Position numbers and translations under genes: made by a program. A stretch of DNA of 64,000 nt from Lachnospiraceae bacterium KGMB03038 (lineage in GTDB: Bacteria > Bacillota > Clostridia > Lachnospirales > Lachnospiraceae): the NCBI GenBank assembly GCA_007361935.1, contig CP041667.1, forward strand, positions 660,001-724,000, in the 5' to 3' direction. The notes under the pieces were generated by a model that was not told where the DNA came from, did not search any database, and saw nothing but the letters and a program-made list of their open reading frames with translations. Shown here in pieces: positions 19,600 through 27,878 of this stretch. The first letter of the stretch is position 1; every line of letters starts with the position of its first letter.

Positions 19600-19965
19600 A
19601 TGGAAAAAATACAGATGACTTGTATTATCTGTCCTAACGGCTGTCAAATGACGGTTGAAGCTGAGGATGGAGAAGTCATGGACGTGGAGGGAAACCGATG
19701 TATGCGGGGATATATCTACGCTCAGAAAGAGATTACGGATCCCACACGGACAGTGACCACGACCCTGGAAGTAGAAGGAGGCATACTTCCAAGAGTATCT
19801 GTCAAAACGGCGGGAGAGATTCCTAAAGAAAAGATCATGGACTGTATGGAACAGATTAAAAATCTGAAAGTCCAAGCGCCGGTGCGGATTGGAGATATAT
19901 TGCTGACAAATGTGGCGGACACCGGAACAAATCTTGTGGCAACGGTGAATGTGCCTAAGAAATAG
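19600..19965 (+). CDS. DUF1667 cysteine-motif protein of the glp operon
   Basis: 121 residues. The N-terminus has CIICPNGC and a later NRCMRG, giving four Cys (about residues 8, 11, 15 and 34) in the spacing of a [4Fe-4S] site as seen in molybdopterin oxidoreductase N-termini. DUF1667 proteins accompany GlpA/GlpB-type flavoproteins in Clostridia, where this one may stand in for the iron-sulfur GlpC subunit. Role as electron carrier is inference. GGAGG lies before the ATG. Last gene of the operon. Confidence 0.85.
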   Translation: MEKIQMTCIICPNGCQMTVEAEDGEVMDVEGNRCMRGYIYAQKEITDPTRTVTTTLEVEGGILPRVSVKTAGEIPKEKIMDCMEQIKNLKVQAPVRIGDILLTNVADTGTNLVATVNVPKK

Positions 19966-19974
19966 CGAAAAATA

Positions 19975-20003
19975 TGGACATTTTAAGTAAAATATACTAA
20001 AAT
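19975..20003 (+). promoter_or_regulatory. Probable promoter of first phosphofructokinase gene
   Basis: TGGACA at 19975-19980 and TAAAAT at 19998-20003 with 17-base spacing, one mismatch in each box, located 46 bases before the start codon. Confidence 0.5.
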
Positions 20004-20048
20004 ATTGGTATTGACGCAAACTTGAAAGAAGGAAGGGGACTCTTTGCT

Positions 20049-21296
20049 ATGAAAAGAAACGTGATTGTCGGACAATCCGGAGGTCCGACGGCAGCCATTA
20101 ATTCAAGTCTGGCCGGCGTATATCGTACGGCGAAAGACAGAGGAGCGAAAAAAGTATATGGAATGCTCCATGGGATCCAGGGACTGCTGGAAGAGAAATA
20201 CATTGATCTGGCAGATCATATCCAAACAGAATTGGATGCGGAGCTTCTGAAGCGGACGCCTGCCGCATTCCTTGGTTCCTGCCGGTATAAACTGCCGGAG
20301 ATCCATGAAGACAGAGCGGTCTATGATAAGATTTTCGCGATCTTGGATAAACTGGATATCGAAGCGTTTATCTATATCGGCGGAAACGACTCCATGGACA
20401 CCATCAAGAAGCTTTCCGATTACGCGATCATTACCGGGCATCCCACCCGGTTTGTGGGCTGTCCGAAGACGATCGATAACGACCTTGCCCTGACCGATCA
20501 TACGCCGGGATACGGAAGCGCGGCAAAATATATCGGTACCTCAATGAAGGAGATCATCCGGGATGGATTCTGCCTGGAATATGAAAAAGGCATTGTGACG
20601 ATCGTAGAGATCATGGGGCGCAACGCCGGATGGCTGACGGGCGCGACGGCCCTGTCTGAAGGGGAAGACTGTGAAGGGCCAGATCTGATCTATCTGCCGG
20701 AAGTTACTTTTGATCTGAAGAAATTTGGTGAAAAAGTGAAAAAGCTTTTGGAGATCAAGCCCTCCATTGTAGTCGCTGTATCAGAAGGAATCCGTACAGC
20801 AGACGGCAACTATGTATGCGAACTGGGAAACAGCATCGATTTTGTAGATGCTTTTGGCCATAAACAATTGTCAGGTACTGCTTCTTATCTGGCCAGCTAT
20901 ATTGCCGGCGAGATCGGCTGTAAGACCCGCGCCATCGAGCTGAGTACCTTACAGCGTTCCGCCTCCCACGCGGCGTCCAGAGTAGATATCCTGGAAGCTT
21001 ATCAGGTAGGCGGCGCGGCGGTAAAGGCCGCGGATGAAGGAGATTCCGGAAAGATGGTAGTACTCCAGAGACTTTCTGACGACCCCTATCAGTGCGGAAC
21101 AGAGGTAAAGGATGTGCATAAGATCGCAAACGATGAGAAACTTGTGCCAAGAGAGTGGGTCAACAAAGAAGGAACCTATGTGACCAGCGAATTTATCTCT
21201 TATGTAAGACCGCTGATCCAGGGAGACGTATCACCAGTCATGGTAGATGGAATCCCAAGGCATCTATACACTCCGAAAGAGTTAAGCCACAGATAA
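20049..21296 (+). CDS. 6-phosphofructokinase, probably PPi-dependent (copy 1)
   Basis: 415-residue PFK-A superfamily enzyme for fructose-6-phosphate to fructose-1,6-bisphosphate. GQSGGPTAAIN at the N-terminus binds the phosphoryl donor; GGNDSMDT and PKTIDNDL are the active-site loops. The Asp in GGND and the Lys in PKTIDND, in place of the Gly residues of ATP enzymes, indicate pyrophosphate as donor. MGRNAGWLT and the substrate-binding Arg/His residues follow. Start at 20049 because GGAAGGGG lies about 11 bases upstream. A paralogue lies at 26.5-27.7 kb on the other strand. Confidence 0.9.
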   Translation: MKRNVIVGQSGGPTAAINSSLAGVYRTAKDRGAKKVYGMLHGIQGLLEEKYIDLADHIQTELDAELLKRTPAAFLGSCRYKLPEIHEDRAVYDKIFAILDKLDIEAFIYIGGNDSMDTIKKLSDYAIITGHPTRFVGCPKTIDNDLALTDHTPGYGSAAKYIGTSMKEIIRDGFCLEYEKGIVTIVEIMGRNAGWLTGATALSEGEDCEGPDLIYLPEVTFDLKKFGEKVKKLLEIKPSIVVAVSEGIRTADGNYVCELGNSIDFVDAFGHKQLSGTASYLASYIAGEIGCKTRAIELSTLQRSASHAASRVDILEAYQVGGAAVKAADEGDSGKMVVLQRLSDDPYQCGTEVKDVHKIANDEKLVPREWVNKEGTYVTSEFISYVRPLIQGDVSPVMVDGIPRHLYTPKELSHR

Positions 21297-21302
21297 ATGT
21301 GA

Positions 21303-21349
21303 TGAGCAGTCCGGTCCGCGCTTTTTGCGGGACTGAACTGCTCTTTTTC
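21303..21349 (+). terminator. Terminator after phosphofructokinase copy 1
   Basis: GAGCAGT...GTCC pairs with GGAC...ACTGCTC, with small internal mismatches, followed by five T. Confidence 0.85.
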
Positions 21350-21530
21350 TTTTGGCAAGGCAATCAGGGAATCATCTTGCTGAAATTTATTGAAAGAAGG
21401 GGCTTGCTTTTTAGAGCAAAATCCAGTAATATAAATATCACTCTATCAGATCTGAACCTTCAAAAATTTCTTAAAAACATCTAAAGATTTTCCATTTTTC
21501 CTTTTTTAAAATGAATGTGAGGTGTTGCCG

Positions 21531-23000
21531 ATGGCGGAAAAAGGAGAGTATGACGTATTGCGTCTGATTCAGCATAACCAGGTCTGTTATATCAGTTCTG
21601 GATGTATCCGGGGCGCTCCTATGATAAATTGGCTGAAATATCATCAGGGTATGCCAAAAGAGGAATTCATGCGGATCATCCGCCTTCTTGCAAAGCAGCT
21701 GGATAATATCCATAAGTGCAGAAAAAAGAAATATTATCAGTATGTAAATCCATACAGTGTCATTATGGGAGAAGATGGAAACGTATATTTCCTCGATCTG
21801 AGTGTGTCGTCCAATGAAGAAACTCTGCAGAAAATGCGGCGGCGAATCGTCCGGGAATATTTTCTCCCTCCGGAGGCGCCTTACTATCAGGAAGCCAGTG
21901 TTGAACTTGATATTTATGGTTTTGGCAGGACTTTACAATATCTATTGTCAGAAACGGAACTGGAACCAAAGCTTAACAGAAGCGAAGAGAGAAAGTTTAA
22001 GAAGATCATATCAAGATGTCTGGGAAGGCAGTCTAAACAAGCATTTCAATCAATTTCAGAGATTCAAAAATATTTTCCAGAATCGAAAACAGAAAAACCC
22101 AAAACATCACAGAGAAAACGGAAAGCGGCGCTCATCGGAGGGGCAGCGGCCATAGCTTTTATCATCCTGTCTGGATTTTTAAAAAGCTGTCAGAGCGGGA
22201 AAAGTGATACGGCGGTACAGGAAAAGGAATACCAGGAAACAGTCAAGGAAGCTGAGGAGACAGAAACAATTTGCATGGAGATGGGATTACTCTGCCTTAC
22301 AAAGCTTAAAGACTACGAAAGAGGGAGCGCTTATTTCCAGAGAGCAAAAGGAGCGCTTCTGGCGGGGGAAATGGAGTTGCTGTGTCAGGCTTTGCAGGGG
22401 GAAGAGGTAAAAGGGGAAGAACTCAGGAAGGCTTTAGAAAATATTGAAGACCAGATTCCTGAAAACGAGAAAGAACTCTATTATCAGTGCCTGTTAAAGG
22501 GATACCACTATCTGGACAATAGAAAGGATCTGGAAGCCATTTTAAGAATCGGAGAGATCTGCCTGGACACAGGAGAGAAAGAAGAACAGCCGCAGATTTT
22601 GGGGATCATGGCAGGCGCCATGGAGAAAAGCGGACAAAACAAAGAAGCGGTCAAGTTGTATGAGCGGCAGATGAAGGTGGAAGAAGGCAAAGAAGAAAGG
22701 GAGGAGCTTTATAAAAAGATGGCGGCTCTTATGGTTTCAGACGGGACGGAGGCGGAAGCTTTGAAAAAGCTGGAGGAAGGAATCCGGGAATGTCCGGAGT
22801 CAAAGGAACTAAGGATCGAGTATCTTAAGAACCTGCTTCGAATATCAAAAGAAGACCGGGGAATCTGTCTTCAGACGATCAACAGATTCTTAGGAGAGCT
22901 TCCGGTCCTTGAACAGGAGGAAGAATTTCAAAAACTGATGCGGGAATATGGAATCAAAACGGAAGGAGGAAACGCATGGTCAGAAGAAGCAGATACCTAA
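21531..23000 (+). CDS. Membrane-anchored pseudokinase with TPR repeats
   Basis: 489 residues. Residues 1-185 resemble the C-lobe of a Ser/Thr kinase: YVNPYSVIMGEDGNVYFLDLS near 72-92 takes the place of the catalytic and DFG loops, and a Glu-Leu-Asp-Ile-Tyr-Gly-Phe-Gly helix F follows. But the HRD Asp is Tyr, the catalytic-loop Asn is Ser, DFG is DLS, and no glycine-rich loop or VAIK Lys is seen, so catalysis is unlikely. One transmembrane helix lies at about 200-217. The rest is helical TPR-like (several [LA]-x-x-x-G-x-Y/E repeats). GAGG lies 8 bases before the ATG. It overlaps the Ig-like surface protein gene by 25 bases. The layout mirrors the active kinase at 61.8 kb. Confidence 0.72.
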   Translation: MAEKGEYDVLRLIQHNQVCYISSGCIRGAPMINWLKYHQGMPKEEFMRIIRLLAKQLDNIHKCRKKKYYQYVNPYSVIMGEDGNVYFLDLSVSSNEETLQKMRRRIVREYFLPPEAPYYQEASVELDIYGFGRTLQYLLSETELEPKLNRSEERKFKKIISRCLGRQSKQAFQSISEIQKYFPESKTEKPKTSQRKRKAALIGGAAAIAFIILSGFLKSCQSGKSDTAVQEKEYQETVKEAEETETICMEMGLLCLTKLKDYERGSAYFQRAKGALLAGEMELLCQALQGEEVKGEELRKALENIEDQIPENEKELYYQCLLKGYHYLDNRKDLEAILRIGEICLDTGEKEEQPQILGIMAGAMEKSGQNKEAVKLYERQMKVEEGKEEREELYKKMAALMVSDGTEAEALKKLEEGIRECPESKELRIEYLKNLLRISKEDRGICLQTINRFLGELPVLEQEEEFQKLMREYGIKTEGGNAWSEEADT

Positions 23001-24748
23001 TTTTACTCAGTCTGGTATTAGCAATGATCTATCTTCAGCAGGGATCTGTGCTCCAGGCGGAGAACAAAGGTACAGGAAGTCAGAGTGAAGAAGAAACAGA
23101 TACTGGGGAACAGGAGGCGGGAAATAAAGAGGAAGAAGGAGGACAGGAGCCGGAAGAGGAAGAACCAGAAGAGGAAGGACCAGAAGAGCCGATCTGCAAG
23201 TTTGTTGTAAAAGTTCCAGAACCAGATGGAAAGAATGGTTACTACCGCCATAAACCAGAAATACAATTGAGTCACAGAAGCAAAAGGGGAGTGACCAGAT
23301 ACCGGCTGACAGCAGAAGAGATAATCCTTGCCCAAGGCAGTATACAGGAGGAAGGAGAGACAATAACATTTAAGGATTTCCGGGAGGGGCGGAATGACAT
23401 TTATATCTGGATGGAAGATGAAGAACAGCAAAAAGTAGAAGATTGTGAGGAAAAGATAGAAGTAAATGTAGATACTCAGGGGCCGGAAATTAAAATGAGT
23501 ACCCCAGGAGGATTTGATCGATGGCATCAGGGCAAAGCAGAACTATATGTGGAAGGAGCAGACTCTGTAAGCGGGGTGGAAGAAGTCTGTTGTACCGCTG
23601 GCGGAAAGGAAACAGGCAGATTGAAAGAAAAGCAGGCGGTTTTCACGATCAAAGAAAACTCCGTGTCAGGTCAGGGGGTAAGTGTGACGGCAACAGCAAG
23701 AGACTTGGCGGGAAACGAGACGCACAAGACGGAGACCCTCTATATTGATGCGCAAGCTCCAAAGGCTGAGATTACCGGGGCGGCAGAGTATCTGATCACC
23801 AGCAAGCCAGTGACGCTGACCTGTACGATAGAGGAAGAGAATGTTTTGGCGCAGATGCAGGAACAAACCGTCTGGGAGAATATAGATGGAAATAAAACGG
23901 TCCTGGCTGACGGAAACTGGAGCTCCGATGGAACAAGGCGGATTTTAGAGCGTAAGCTGACGGAAGATGGAATCTACCGGACGCGGCTTTTGGCTAAAGA
24001 TCAGGCAGGATACGAAACAAAGGCGGGAATCCAGGTCATCCTTGACCAGAAGGACCCCATCATCCGTAAGGTAGACCAGATCCAGGGGAAATATTTAAAG
24101 GCATTTGCCTGGGATTATCCGGCTGGAGAGTGGATCCAGGATTTTACGACCTATGCTTATGAGATCCGGCTGGACGGTCGGTTATATCCGGAAGGAAAGG
24201 AAGTGACAGAGGAAGGACGGCATACGCTGGAGGTAAATGTAGAAGATGCGGCAGGAAACCGGGCGGAAGCCAGCGCGGGCTTTGTGATTGATCATACAGC
24301 CCCCGAAATTGAGTTTCTTAATGTGGAAGATGGGAAGAAATACGAAGAAAAGATTACATTCCAGGTGCGTACAGAGAAAAGCGAAGATCAGATCCATAAA
24401 ATCTGGATCAATGGGAAAGAGCAGGAGATTACGCGGGGAAAGGGAGTCTATGAGTATACGGCTGAAGAATACGGTAATTGTGAAGTCCGGGTGGAAGCTA
24501 GGGACCGGGCGGGGAATCTGGCAGAAGAAAGCATTTTGTTCCAGATTGTGGAAAAGAAAAATTTATTTCAGAAATTGGCGGAGCCGGTGGCACGGAAGCT
24601 GGGATTAAGCAGGGAGACGCCGAATGTAGAAAAAGGAAAAGAAGAAGCGAGGAACAAAACACCATGGATTATGGGAGGAGCAGCGGGTATTATGGCTGCA
24701 GTGGGAAGTGCGGGATTTCTGATCTGGAGGAAAAGAAAAGGGAAGTAG
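22976..24748 (+). CDS. Secreted/anchored protein with Ig-like repeats
   Basis: 590 residues. Signal peptide 1-28, then a Glu/Pro-rich low-complexity stretch around 35-70 with EEEPEEEGPEEP, then a series of bacterial Ig-like beta domains joined by repeated D-x-x-x-P junctions (VDTQGPEIKM, IDAQAPKAEI, LDQKDPIIRK, IDHTAPEIEF). A C-terminal transmembrane helix (WIMGGAAGIMAAVGSAGFLIW) with RKRKGK stop-transfer tail anchors it; no LPxTG motif. GGAAGGAGG precedes the ATG. Translationally coupled to the pseudokinase, so the two probably act together at the cell surface. Adhesion or envelope sensing are possibilities. Confidence 0.8.
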   Translation: MVRRSRYLILLSLVLAMIYLQQGSVLQAENKGTGSQSEEETDTGEQEAGNKEEEGGQEPEEEEPEEEGPEEPICKFVVKVPEPDGKNGYYRHKPEIQLSHRSKRGVTRYRLTAEEIILAQGSIQEEGETITFKDFREGRNDIYIWMEDEEQQKVEDCEEKIEVNVDTQGPEIKMSTPGGFDRWHQGKAELYVEGADSVSGVEEVCCTAGGKETGRLKEKQAVFTIKENSVSGQGVSVTATARDLAGNETHKTETLYIDAQAPKAEITGAAEYLITSKPVTLTCTIEEENVLAQMQEQTVWENIDGNKTVLADGNWSSDGTRRILERKLTEDGIYRTRLLAKDQAGYETKAGIQVILDQKDPIIRKVDQIQGKYLKAFAWDYPAGEWIQDFTTYAYEIRLDGRLYPEGKEVTEEGRHTLEVNVEDAAGNRAEASAGFVIDHTAPEIEFLNVEDGKKYEEKITFQVRTEKSEDQIHKIWINGKEQEITRGKGVYEYTAEEYGNCEVRVEARDRAGNLAEESILFQIVEKKNLFQKLAEPVARKLGLSRETPNVEKGKEEARNKTPWIMGGAAGIMAAVGSAGFLIWRKRKGK

Positions 24749-24834
24749 CAAGGGGAAATACTCCATAAAAGGGAGGATGCCAGGTGACCGGTTGCCCGAT
24801 CCCTGGCATGTATTATGAAAAAGTTTATTCAAAA

Positions 24835-24850
24835 TAGTAGTTTACTACTA
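24835..24850. repeat. Short perfect inverted repeat TAGTAG-TTTA-CTACTA
   Basis: A 6-bp perfect stem around TTTA in the AT-rich gap between the surface protein gene and the insertion sequence. Another stem, ATGCCAGG with CCTGGCAT, lies just before it at about 24777-24809 without a following T run. Neither can be given a role. Confidence 0.4.
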
Positions 24851-25061
24851 GTCAATGGTCTGTTTCTCTTTCGATGGTTATAGTATACGAAAGAGCTGTG
24901 AAGAAAGAATGTTAAAGTAGTAAAAGAATTTTGAAAATAAGATGAACAAATTATGAACACCGCAAATCCTTTCTCAGACCCTCCCAGATGGGAGTATCCC
25001 AAAGTTTGTGTAAACCTTCAAACTGATGTAAGATAGACTTACCAGTTTGGAGGTTTATTTT

Positions 25062-26309
25062 ATGGCAAGGAAAAAGGATACCCCACAAAAAGCAGCCCTT
25101 CGAGAAATGATGGGCAACTACATGAAAGAAAACAATGTTAAAGTCAAAGATGGGACAGATGTTAACTCTATCATGCGGGACATGATGTCCATCATTCTGG
25201 AAGGTGTTCTGGACCAGGAGATGGACGAGGACTTAGGTTATTCTAAGTATGATTATCGTAACAAGGAAACGGATAATTCCAGAAATGGACATTCTCAGAA
25301 AACAATGCATACCAGCTATGGAGACATGGAAATCGACATCCCCAGGGACAGGAAAGGCGAGTTTGAACCGCAGATTGTCAAGAAATACCAGAATACTGTC
25401 ACTCAGGACATGGAGGAAAAGATCATCTCTATGTATGCCAAAGGAATGACCACGAATGATATTGAAAGCCATATGCGTGAACTATACGACATCGAAATCT
25501 CTGACAGCACCATCAGCCGAATCACTGATAAGATCCTTCCCATTGTGAAAGAATGGCAGGAAAGGCCATTGGAAGAGATTTATGCCGTGGTTTTCATGGA
25601 CGCCATCCATTACCATGTGCGCAATGAAGGCCGGATTGTAAAACGTGCGGTTTATATCGCCATTGGGATTGACATGGAAGGACATAAAGACGTGCTTGGC
25701 ATGTATGTGGGCCAAAACGAAAGCGCGAAATTCTGGCTTTCCATTTTGAACGGGCTAAGGAACCGCGGGGTAGAAGATATCCTGATTGCATGTGTGGATG
25801 GGCTGACAGGATTTCCTCAGGCAATTGAGGCGGTATTTCCCCAGACAGAAATCCAGCAATGCATCATTCATCAGATTCGGAATACAACGAAGTTCGTTTC
25901 CTATAAGGAACTCAAGCCCCTGATGGCTGATCTGAAACGTGTATATGCGGCTCCAACAGAAGAAATCGCATTAGCAGAGCTGGACAGCTTTGATGACAAA
26001 TGGAGCGGAAAATACCCGAAAATAGCGAAATCCTGGAAAGATAACTGGGTGAATCTTTCGACTTATTTTAAGTACCCGGAAGCGGTCCGCTGTCTGATCT
26101 ATACTACCAATGCAATTGAGGGATTTAATCGCCAGCTCCGGAAAGTCACAAAATCCAAGACAGTGTTTCCTTCCGATGAGAGCCTTTTAAAAATGCTGTA
26201 TTTGGCCATGATGGATATCACGAAAAAATGGACAGGCCACCGACAGGATTGGGGACAGATCCATTCGCAGCTGGAGATATTTTTTGAAGAACGATTATCT
26301 GGATTATAA
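25062..26309 (+). CDS. IS256-family (Mutator-type) transposase
   Basis: 415 residues. DDE-type transposase: FMDAIHYHVR gives the first catalytic Asp near 186, ACVDGLTGFPQAI the second near 252, and TTNAIEGFNRQLRK the Glu near 350. The RISDSTISRITDKI-like helix-turn-helix lies near 140-160. GGAGG at 25050-25054 precedes the ATG at 25062; the earlier in-frame start is not used. The gene looks intact, so the element may be active. Confidence 0.96.
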   Translation: MARKKDTPQKAALREMMGNYMKENNVKVKDGTDVNSIMRDMMSIILEGVLDQEMDEDLGYSKYDYRNKETDNSRNGHSQKTMHTSYGDMEIDIPRDRKGEFEPQIVKKYQNTVTQDMEEKIISMYAKGMTTNDIESHMRELYDIEISDSTISRITDKILPIVKEWQERPLEEIYAVVFMDAIHYHVRNEGRIVKRAVYIAIGIDMEGHKDVLGMYVGQNESAKFWLSILNGLRNRGVEDILIACVDGLTGFPQAIEAVFPQTEIQQCIIHQIRNTTKFVSYKELKPLMADLKRVYAAPTEEIALAELDSFDDKWSGKYPKIAKSWKDNWVNLSTYFKYPEAVRCLIYTTNAIEGFNRQLRKVTKSKTVFPSDESLLKMLYLAMMDITKKWTGHRQDWGQIHSQLEIFFEERLSGL

Positions 26310-26321
26310 GCCGTTTCTGTG

Positions 26322-26356
26322 GTCAAGCAGGGCTGGCCAAGCCAGCTCTGCTTGAC
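26322..26356. terminator. Hairpin behind the transposase gene inside the IS
   Basis: GTCAAGCAG...GCTGGC pairs with GCCAGC...CTGCTTGAC with one mismatch and a CAA loop; no T run follows. It may stop transcription leaving the element or block read-in. Confidence 0.55.
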
Positions 26357-26499
26357 ATGTCTGGAAACTGCATTATAATACAAGCAGGGGCAGGACCTCA
26401 AAAAATCGGCTCTGCCCAAAGTAACTAATAACATATCTTATATCAGTTTTTTTAGTTTACACAAAACTTGAAACGGTCTCTCCCAGATATTATGTCTTT

Positions 26500-27723
26500 T
26501 TATTTCCGGTACGCGAAGACCGGAACACCGTCTTTGGTAGGAAGTTCCACATGCCCCTGGATAAGAGGTCTCGCGTATTCAATGAACGCATCGCTGATAT
26601 CGGAACCGTCTTTTGTGATCCACTCTGAAGGAACTGGTTTTTCTTCATTACAGATCAGGTTTACGTCTGCGGTTCCGTAGGATAATTCATAAGGAAGACT
26701 GCGGCCCCGGACAAAGGTGATCATCTTGCCGGTTTCTCCTGCAAGGGCTGCCTGGACGCCATAGATTCCGGCGTTTATTGCCTCTGTTAAGTCTACGCTG
26801 GAAAGATGAGCGCTGGAGCAGCGCTGACATACGTTCAGCTCAATAGAACGCACTTTCACACCCAGCTTTGCTTTGACCAGGTTTTCAAGATATTTGCCGG
26901 AGCCGGTGAGCATTTTATGCCCAAAGTTATCGGTACCAACTTCGCTGGCGTATTCACAGATAAATGTACCTTTTCCATCGTTGATTCCTTCTGAAATACA
27001 TACCACCAGATTGGAAGTGGTCTTCAGATTTTCCTTTACTTTTTCAATAAACGCATCCTGATCAAACGCAACTTCAGGCAGATAGATCAGAACCGGGTTG
27101 TCTCCATCAAACTTGCGGGCAAGAGCACTGGCGGCGGTCAGCCATCCGGCATGGCGTCCCATGATCTCGACGATGGTTACGGATGGTTTGTTGTCATAAA
27201 CGGCGGCGTCTGCCGCGATTTCACGGACTACAGAAGCTACGTACTTGGCAGCGCTTCCGTATCCCGGCGTGTGATCGGTATGTACCAGGTCGTTATCGAT
27301 GGTCTTGGGGACTCCGATGAAGCGGATATCGCTTCCGATTCCTGCCGCATAGCGGGAGAGTTTGCTGACGGTGTCCATAGAATCGTTTCCACCAATATAG
27401 AAGAAATAACCGATCTCTTTTTCATCAAGCTTTTGGAACAGCTTGGGGTAAACAGGATCAGACAGGTCCTCCGGCAGTTTATACCGGCAGGAGCCAAGGT
27501 AAGCGCCCGGAGTAGTGCGTACAAATTCTAATTCTCCGCTTTCGGCCAGCGGTTCCATTTCCATAAAGCGGTCTGCCAGAAATCCCTCGATTCCATTTAC
27601 CATGCCATATACGTGGCCGATTGCCTCTGATTGCCGAAGTCCCTCAGAGACAACTCCGTAAAGACTGCCATTGATGACGGCGGTGGGACCTCCAGACTGT
27701 CCGACGATGATGTTTTTCTTCAT
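26500..27723 (-). CDS. 6-phosphofructokinase, probably PPi-dependent (copy 2)
   Basis: 407 residues, paralogous to the copy at 20.0-21.3 kb. It shares GQSGGPTAVIN, GGNDSMDT, PKTIDNDL and TDHTPGYGSAAKY, so it too has the Asp/Lys pair of pyrophosphate-using enzymes. Start at 27723 with GGAGGG at good spacing; five extra codons upstream are excluded. The IS256 element sits 20 bases beyond its stop codon and has probably removed its original terminator from reach. Divergent from a glycosyltransferase gene. Confidence 0.9.
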   Translation of the reverse strand: MKKNIIVGQSGGPTAVINGSLYGVVSEGLRQSEAIGHVYGMVNGIEGFLADRFMEMEPLAESGELEFVRTTPGAYLGSCRYKLPEDLSDPVYPKLFQKLDEKEIGYFFYIGGNDSMDTVSKLSRYAAGIGSDIRFIGVPKTIDNDLVHTDHTPGYGSAAKYVASVVREIAADAAVYDNKPSVTIVEIMGRHAGWLTAASALARKFDGDNPVLIYLPEVAFDQDAFIEKVKENLKTTSNLVVCISEGINDGKGTFICEYASEVGTDNFGHKMLTGSGKYLENLVKAKLGVKVRSIELNVCQRCSSAHLSSVDLTEAINAGIYGVQAALAGETGKMITFVRGRSLPYELSYGTADVNLICNEEKPVPSEWITKDGSDISDAFIEYARPLIQGHVELPTKDGVPVFAYRK

Positions 27724-27808
27724 AAATAATCCCTCCAATCTTAATCTCGCATATACATCTACTATATCGAAAAATTACGATTTTTACAATGTAATACGGT
27801 ATATCTTT

Positions 27809-27837
27809 TTGAAATTTGTTGGAAAATAATGTAGAAT
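27809..27837 (+). promoter_or_regulatory. Promoter of glycosyltransferase gene
   Basis: TTGAAA at 27809-27814 and TAGAAT at 27832-27837 with 17-base spacing, 42 bases before the start codon. Confidence 0.65.
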
Positions 27838-27878
27838 GACTTATACTGAAAGGAAGAAATAGAGGAGGATACCTGTCA

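Larger units (their letters stand above)
24990..26480 (+). mobile_element. Complete IS256-family insertion sequence, 1491 bp
   Basis: The left terminal inverted repeat is at 24990-25015 and the right at 26455-26480, 26 bp each, matching at 18 of 26 positions with the inner ...TTTGTGTAAAC identical. The element is bounded by direct repeats of TCCCAGAT at 24982-24989 and 26481-26488, an 8-bp target duplication as expected for IS256. One intact transposase fills the middle. It landed between the 3' ends of the Ig-like protein gene and phosphofructokinase copy 2 without breaking either. Confidence 0.95.

Noticed and set aside
22976..24748. Sortase-anchored (LPxTG) protein
   Set aside because: The C-terminus has a membrane helix and basic tail but no LPxTG-like motif before it.
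24777..24809. Terminator of the Ig-like protein gene
   Set aside because: The stem ATGCCAGG/CCTGGCAT has a long loop and no T run; left as an unassigned stem-loop.
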